DNA of 5,937 bases. Origin: Planctomycetota bacterium. Lineage in GTDB: Bacteria > Planctomycetota > UBA8108. Under the pieces are notes generated by a model. The model saw only the letters and a list, made by a program, of their open reading frames with translations. It was not told where the DNA came from and did no database searches. Position 1 is the stretch's first letter. Each line of letters opens with the position of its first letter. Where the stretch lies: the NCBI GenBank assembly GCA_002695115.1, contig NZOA01000027.1, positions 1-5,937 on the forward strand, read 5' to 3'. Of this stretch, positions 3,027 through 5,937 are shown piece by piece. Position numbers and translations under genes: made by a program.

Positions 3027-5937
3027 TTGAGATACTTTTTCGCAGCCCTGCTCTTGATGCTTTGCCCGATCACCCTGAGAGCGGAGAACATCGCGCATTG
3101 GAATCTCGATGGAGATCTCTCATCTTCCTCCGGAGCTGAAGAGCTCATTCTCTCCGCCTTCGCGGGAATCGACGCCTCCGTTCGATTCGCGGCCGCCGAT
3201 ATTGAGGGCGAGGAGATCACCTACGCGGTGATAGATGAGGGCGCCGCCCTGACGGCGCGCCACGGCCTCGGCGCCAACGGGGGGGGCTCCTACCTCAACG
3301 ACTACACCCTGGTCATCGACGCCAGGTTCCCCGAGCTGGGAGACTGGATCTCGCTCTACCAGACCAACTCCTGCCAGAACGGCGACGGCTCGACCGACCC
3401 GCTGGCCTGCGGCAACGATGGGGACTGGTTCCTCAGGGGAGATGGAGCGATCGGCATCAGCGGCAACTACGGGGGCTCCATCACCGAGAACCGCTGGCAT
3501 CGGCTCGCGCTGGTGGTCGACAGCTCCACGGGGACCTACACCAGCTATATCGATGGTGTCGAGGTCCAACAGAACGCAGCAGCAGTCTCCGTCGATGGAC
3601 GCTTCAGCATGTACTCAGCCGGCGGCGCGGTCGACTGGTTCCTCCTCTTCGCCGATGAGTCCGGCGGGGCGGGCTCCCCCTCGGAGATGGGGCCGGTCCA
3701 CCTCAACTCGATGCAGCTGCGCGACGCCGCCCTCTGCGCCGGTGAGATCGCCCTGCTTGGCAGCTTCTCCGATGGACCGCTCGAAACCGAAGAGCTGGCC
3801 GGCGAGGCCTGCGAAGGCCAGCCTGTCCTTCCCGGTGATCCCGGAATCAAGGAGGGTCCCTACCTGCAGTGGGTCACCACCGGCGAGATCACCGTCATGT
3901 GGGAGACCTTCTCCGACTCCAGCGGCACGGTCCGCTATCGCCGCGCGGCTGAAGATGGGCCCTGGCAAGAGGCATCCCATCCCGGCGAGAGCCGGATCCA
4001 CGAGGTCAGGCTCGAGGGCTTCTCGGCCGGCGAGGAGGTTGAATACCTGGTCCGTTCAGAGGCCGGCAACGAGCTCATCGAGAGCGCGATCGAAACCTTC
4101 ACCACAGCCCCCGAAGATGAAACCTCGATGCGGTTCGTGGTCTGGGGCGACAACCAGGCCAACCCCTCGGTCTTCGGTCAGCTCTCGCGGCTGATGGCCG
4201 CGGACGAACCGAATCTGGCAATGTGCTGCGGAGATGTCGTCGACAACGGTGATGTCTACGCCCAATGGGGAGTCGAGTTCCTATCCCCCCTGCAGCCGAT
4301 GTCGAAGAACGTCCCCTTCTACGTGGCGATCGGCAACCACGAGCGCAACTCGCACTGGTTCTACGACTACATGGCCCAGCCGGGCAATGAGCACTGGTTC
4401 TCCTTCGATTACGCCAACTGCCACTTCGTCATCTTCGATACGAACTTCCCCTTCATGCCGGGCAGCGAACAATACCAGTGGATCTACAACGATCTCTTCT
4501 CCGACGCCGCCCAGAACGCCGACTGGCTGCTGGTTTTCCATCACCACCCTCCTTACTCCGAGATCTACGAAGAAACGCGCTACGCCCAGCTGCGAATGCA
4601 CATCGTTCCCCTGCTCGAGACCGCCGGTGTCGACGTTGACTTCACCGGGCACATCCACGACTACGAGCGCGGCATCTTCACACCCCCGGATACGGGCCGC
4701 CGCATTGCCTACATCCAGACCTCCGGCGGCGGCGGGCGACTCTGGGAAGATGAGTTCGACGGCGAGTGGGACCAGATCCAGCGGGTCGTCCAGTACGTCT
4801 ACCACTACGTGCGGGTGGATGTTACCGAGGAGACCCTGACCATCAGCGCGATCGATCGGCAGGGAGACTCCTTCGACTCCATCCGTCTCAACCGCGAACC
4901 CCGCGAAGGAAAAGCTCCCGAGCCTCCCCCGCCAATCAATATCCCCCCGGAGGTGCCCTCGGGAGAGGCCATCACCCAATGGGACTTCACCGACGGCGAC
5001 CTGGAAGCATCGAGAGGCTTCGGCGTGCTGCAATACTCCGACGGTCCCAACGGCGACACCGCCTCGGAGACGGAATTCGCAACGACCTCTGACTTCGGGA
5101 TTGAGCCGATCGGCGGCGAAGAGGCCCGGGTGATGAAATTCCCGAAAGCAACGGCCAGCTCGATGGGATTCATCGTCACCCACGGCGCCGTACCCAACGG
5201 GGGAGGCTCGTATGTCAACGAATACAGCCTGGTCTTCGACATCCTGGTCCCATCGAGTTCCTTCGCCGATGACGGCTGGCTGTCGCTCTTGAATACAAAC
5301 GCCTCGAACGCCAATGATGGAGATCTCTTCATCAACCTTGGAGACTCGGGAATCGGCATCAGCGGCGATTACAGCGGCAATGTACGCGCCGACACCTGGC
5401 ACCGGATAGCCTTTGTCTGCTCGCAGAACGGGGCCTCCATCACCCTGCGAAAATACATCGATGGCGAAGAGGTCGGCAGTCAAGGCCTCGGCGGCCTGGA
5501 TGGACGCTGGGCGATGTATTCGCGCAACGATGCCACGCCGTTTTTCTACACCCTTACCGATGACAACGGACAGACCAGCACCGCCTACCTCTCGAGCTTC
5601 CTCTTCACCGACGGGGCCATGAGCTCCGCTGAGATCGCCGAGCTCGGCGGCGCCGACGCCGATGGGATTCTCGAGGTCGAGAGCGGCTGCGGTAACGACT
5701 GTCCGCCCCTCTTCGCCCGCGGCATAGTGGAGGGCGCCGCAGGACCCGGAATCAGCGACGCGGTATTCATACTCAACTACCTGTTCATCGGCGGAGGAGC
5801 CCCCGACTGCATGAAGGCGGCCGACGTCAACGACACCGGCACGGTCGACCTCACCGACGCGGTCTACCTGCTCAACTACCTCTTCATCGGCGGCGCCGCC
5901 CCGGCCGAGCCGCTCGACTGCGGCGAAGATCCTACAG
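3027..5937 (+). CDS. Secreted PAP-like metallophosphoesterase flanked by LamG-like domains, with C-terminal dockerin-like repeats (3' truncated)
   Basis: The frame is open from TTG 3027 to the right edge, with 970 visible residues and no stop. Residues 1-19 are a signal peptide (M-R, then YFFAALLLMLCPI) with a likely type I cut after LRA19. Residues about 22-246 form a LamG/concanavalin-like domain. Residues about 275-361 form a purple acid phosphatase N-terminal Fn3-like domain opening GPYLQW and VMWETF. Residues about 370-620 are a calcineurin-like phosphoesterase core with all five motif regions: GDNQ (D375), GDVVD (D403), GNHE (N437, H438), HHHPPY (505-510) and GHIHDYER (541-548); the last is PAP-like. 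A proline-rich linker (about 623-645) leads to a second LamG-like domain (about 649-880) and two dockerin-like repeats (896-970) ending CGEDPT, so the true stop is probably close. The family hydrolyses phosphate mono- or diesters using two metal ions. Extracellular phosphate release from organic matter is inferred; the substrate is unknown. GDVVD lacks the tyrosine that makes purple enzymes purple, and GDNQ replaces the usual D-x-H. Confidence 0.92.
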   Translation, partial: MRYFFAALLLMLCPITLRAENIAHWNLDGDLSSSSGAEELILSAFAGIDASVRFAAADIEGEEITYAVIDEGAALTARHGLGANGGGSYLNDYTLVIDARFPELGDWISLYQTNSCQNGDGSTDPLACGNDGDWFLRGDGAIGISGNYGGSITENRWHRLALVVDSSTGTYTSYIDGVEVQQNAAAVSVDGRFSMYSAGGAVDWFLLFADESGGAGSPSEMGPVHLNSMQLRDAALCAGEIALLGSFSDGPLETEELAGEACEGQPVLPGDPGIKEGPYLQWVTTGEITVMWETFSDSSGTVRYRRAAEDGPWQEASHPGESRIHEVRLEGFSAGEEVEYLVRSEAGNELIESAIETFTTAPEDETSMRFVVWGDNQANPSVFGQLSRLMAADEPNLAMCCGDVVDNGDVYAQWGVEFLSPLQPMSKNVPFYVAIGNHERNSHWFYDYMAQPGNEHWFSFDYANCHFVIFDTNFPFMPGSEQYQWIYNDLFSDAAQNADWLLVFHHHPPYSEIYEETRYAQLRMHIVPLLETAGVDVDFTGHIHDYERGIFTPPDTGRRIAYIQTSGGGGRLWEDEFDGEWDQIQRVVQYVYHYVRVDVTEETLTISAIDRQGDSFDSIRLNREPREGKAPEPPPPINIPPEVPSGEAITQWDFTDGDLEASRGFGVLQYSDGPNGDTASETEFATTSDFGIEPIGGEEARVMKFPKATASSMGFIVTHGAVPNGGGSYVNEYSLVFDILVPSSSFADDGWLSLLNTNASNANDGDLFINLGDSGIGISGDYSGNVRADTWHRIAFVCSQNGASITLRKYIDGEEVGSQGLGGLDGRWAMYSRNDATPFFYTLTDDNGQTSTAYLSSFLFTDGAMSSAEIAELGGADADGILEVESGCGNDCPPLFARGIVEGAAGPGISDAVFILNYLFIGGGAPDCMKAADVNDTGTVDLTDAVYLLNYLFIGGAAPAEPLDCGEDPT
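5712..5937 (+). repeat. Dockerin-like duplicated module at the C-terminus of the phosphoesterase
   Basis: Two tandem units of about 35 residues share the core 'I/L-S/T-D-A-V-x-x-L-N-Y-L-F-I-G-G' (residues 909-923 and 942-956). The second keeps most of a calcium loop (D933, N935, D941, D944, with T937 where Asp is usual). The first has lost nearly all ligands: I900, E902 and A904 occupy the places of D, N and D, and only D911 remains. Known roles of such modules are binding cohesins or anchoring to the cell surface; no cohesin is encoded here. Confidence 0.75.

Noticed and set aside
3054..3065. Possible lipoprotein signal at Cys13 of the phosphoesterase
   Set aside because: The residues before the cysteine are L-M-L, which do not fit a lipobox (a small residue is needed at -1). 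LRA19 is a better type I site.
2802..3098. Minus-strand open frame of 98 codons ending 'REDLNPRPPD'
   Set aside because: The end is again antisense tRNA sequence giving a classic false protein, and the remainder overlaps the leader and start of the phosphoesterase gene.
2861..3585. AACGCAGCAGCAG repeated at 2861-2873 and 3573-3585
   Set aside because: This is a short CAG-type simple repeat, one copy being an Ala run in coding sequence. There is no sign of an attachment site or mobile element between the copies.
3418..4839. Plus-strand frames at 3418-4194 and 4234-4839
   Set aside because: They are out-of-frame shadows of the phosphoesterase gene, with low-complexity Ser/Arg/Pro/Thr-rich translations.
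4281..5483. Minus-strand open frame of 400 codons
   Set aside because: It lies wholly antisense to the phosphoesterase frame, which has clear domains and catalytic motifs. Stop-free antisense frames are expected in GC-rich genes, and its translation shows no recognisable domain.

Overview
This is a GC-rich bacterial window whose coding style points to Planctomycetota or a close relative. The main clue is that both large secreted proteins end in paired dockerin-like repeats of the form 'N-x-D-G...S/T-D-A...L-x-Y-L-F-x-G-G', often followed by a 'CG-x-DPT' tail. That tail style is very common in uncultured planctomycetes. Lineage is an inference from protein style; no rRNA or other marker gene is present.

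Layout, all genes on the + strand: (1) 1-1415, the 3' part of a large extracellular protein. It holds the tail of a probable CotH-kinase-type protein, a chitobiase/hexosaminidase C-terminal-like domain, a lamin-tail domain and two calcium-type dockerin repeats. (2) 1519-2643, a complete gene for a membrane-anchored protein of unknown function. (3) 2767-2843, a complete tRNA-Arg with anticodon TCT and an encoded CCA, with a plausible promoter and a leader hairpin upstream. (4) 3027-5937, a very long open frame that begins at TTG and runs off the right edge without a stop. It encodes a secreted metallophosphoesterase related to purple acid phosphatases, arranged as signal peptide, LamG-like domain, PAP N-terminal Fn3-like domain, calcineurin-like phosphoesterase, second LamG-like domain, dockerin-like pair. 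It is the dominant feature of the window, and because it has no stop inside the window and a non-ATG start it is easily missed.

The genes do not look like one pathway or operon. Intergenic gaps are about 100-180 bases, with a tRNA in the middle. The common theme is export: two large multidomain surface or secreted proteins carrying the same type of C-terminal module, plus one membrane protein. No mobile element, CRISPR array, phage gene, toxin-antitoxin pair or defence system is visible. I found no convincing undescribed system. The most interesting points are the architecture and altered metal-site motif of the phosphoesterase, its degenerate first dockerin loop, the uncharacterised membrane protein, and two mutually exclusive hairpins between the tRNA and the phosphoesterase gene.
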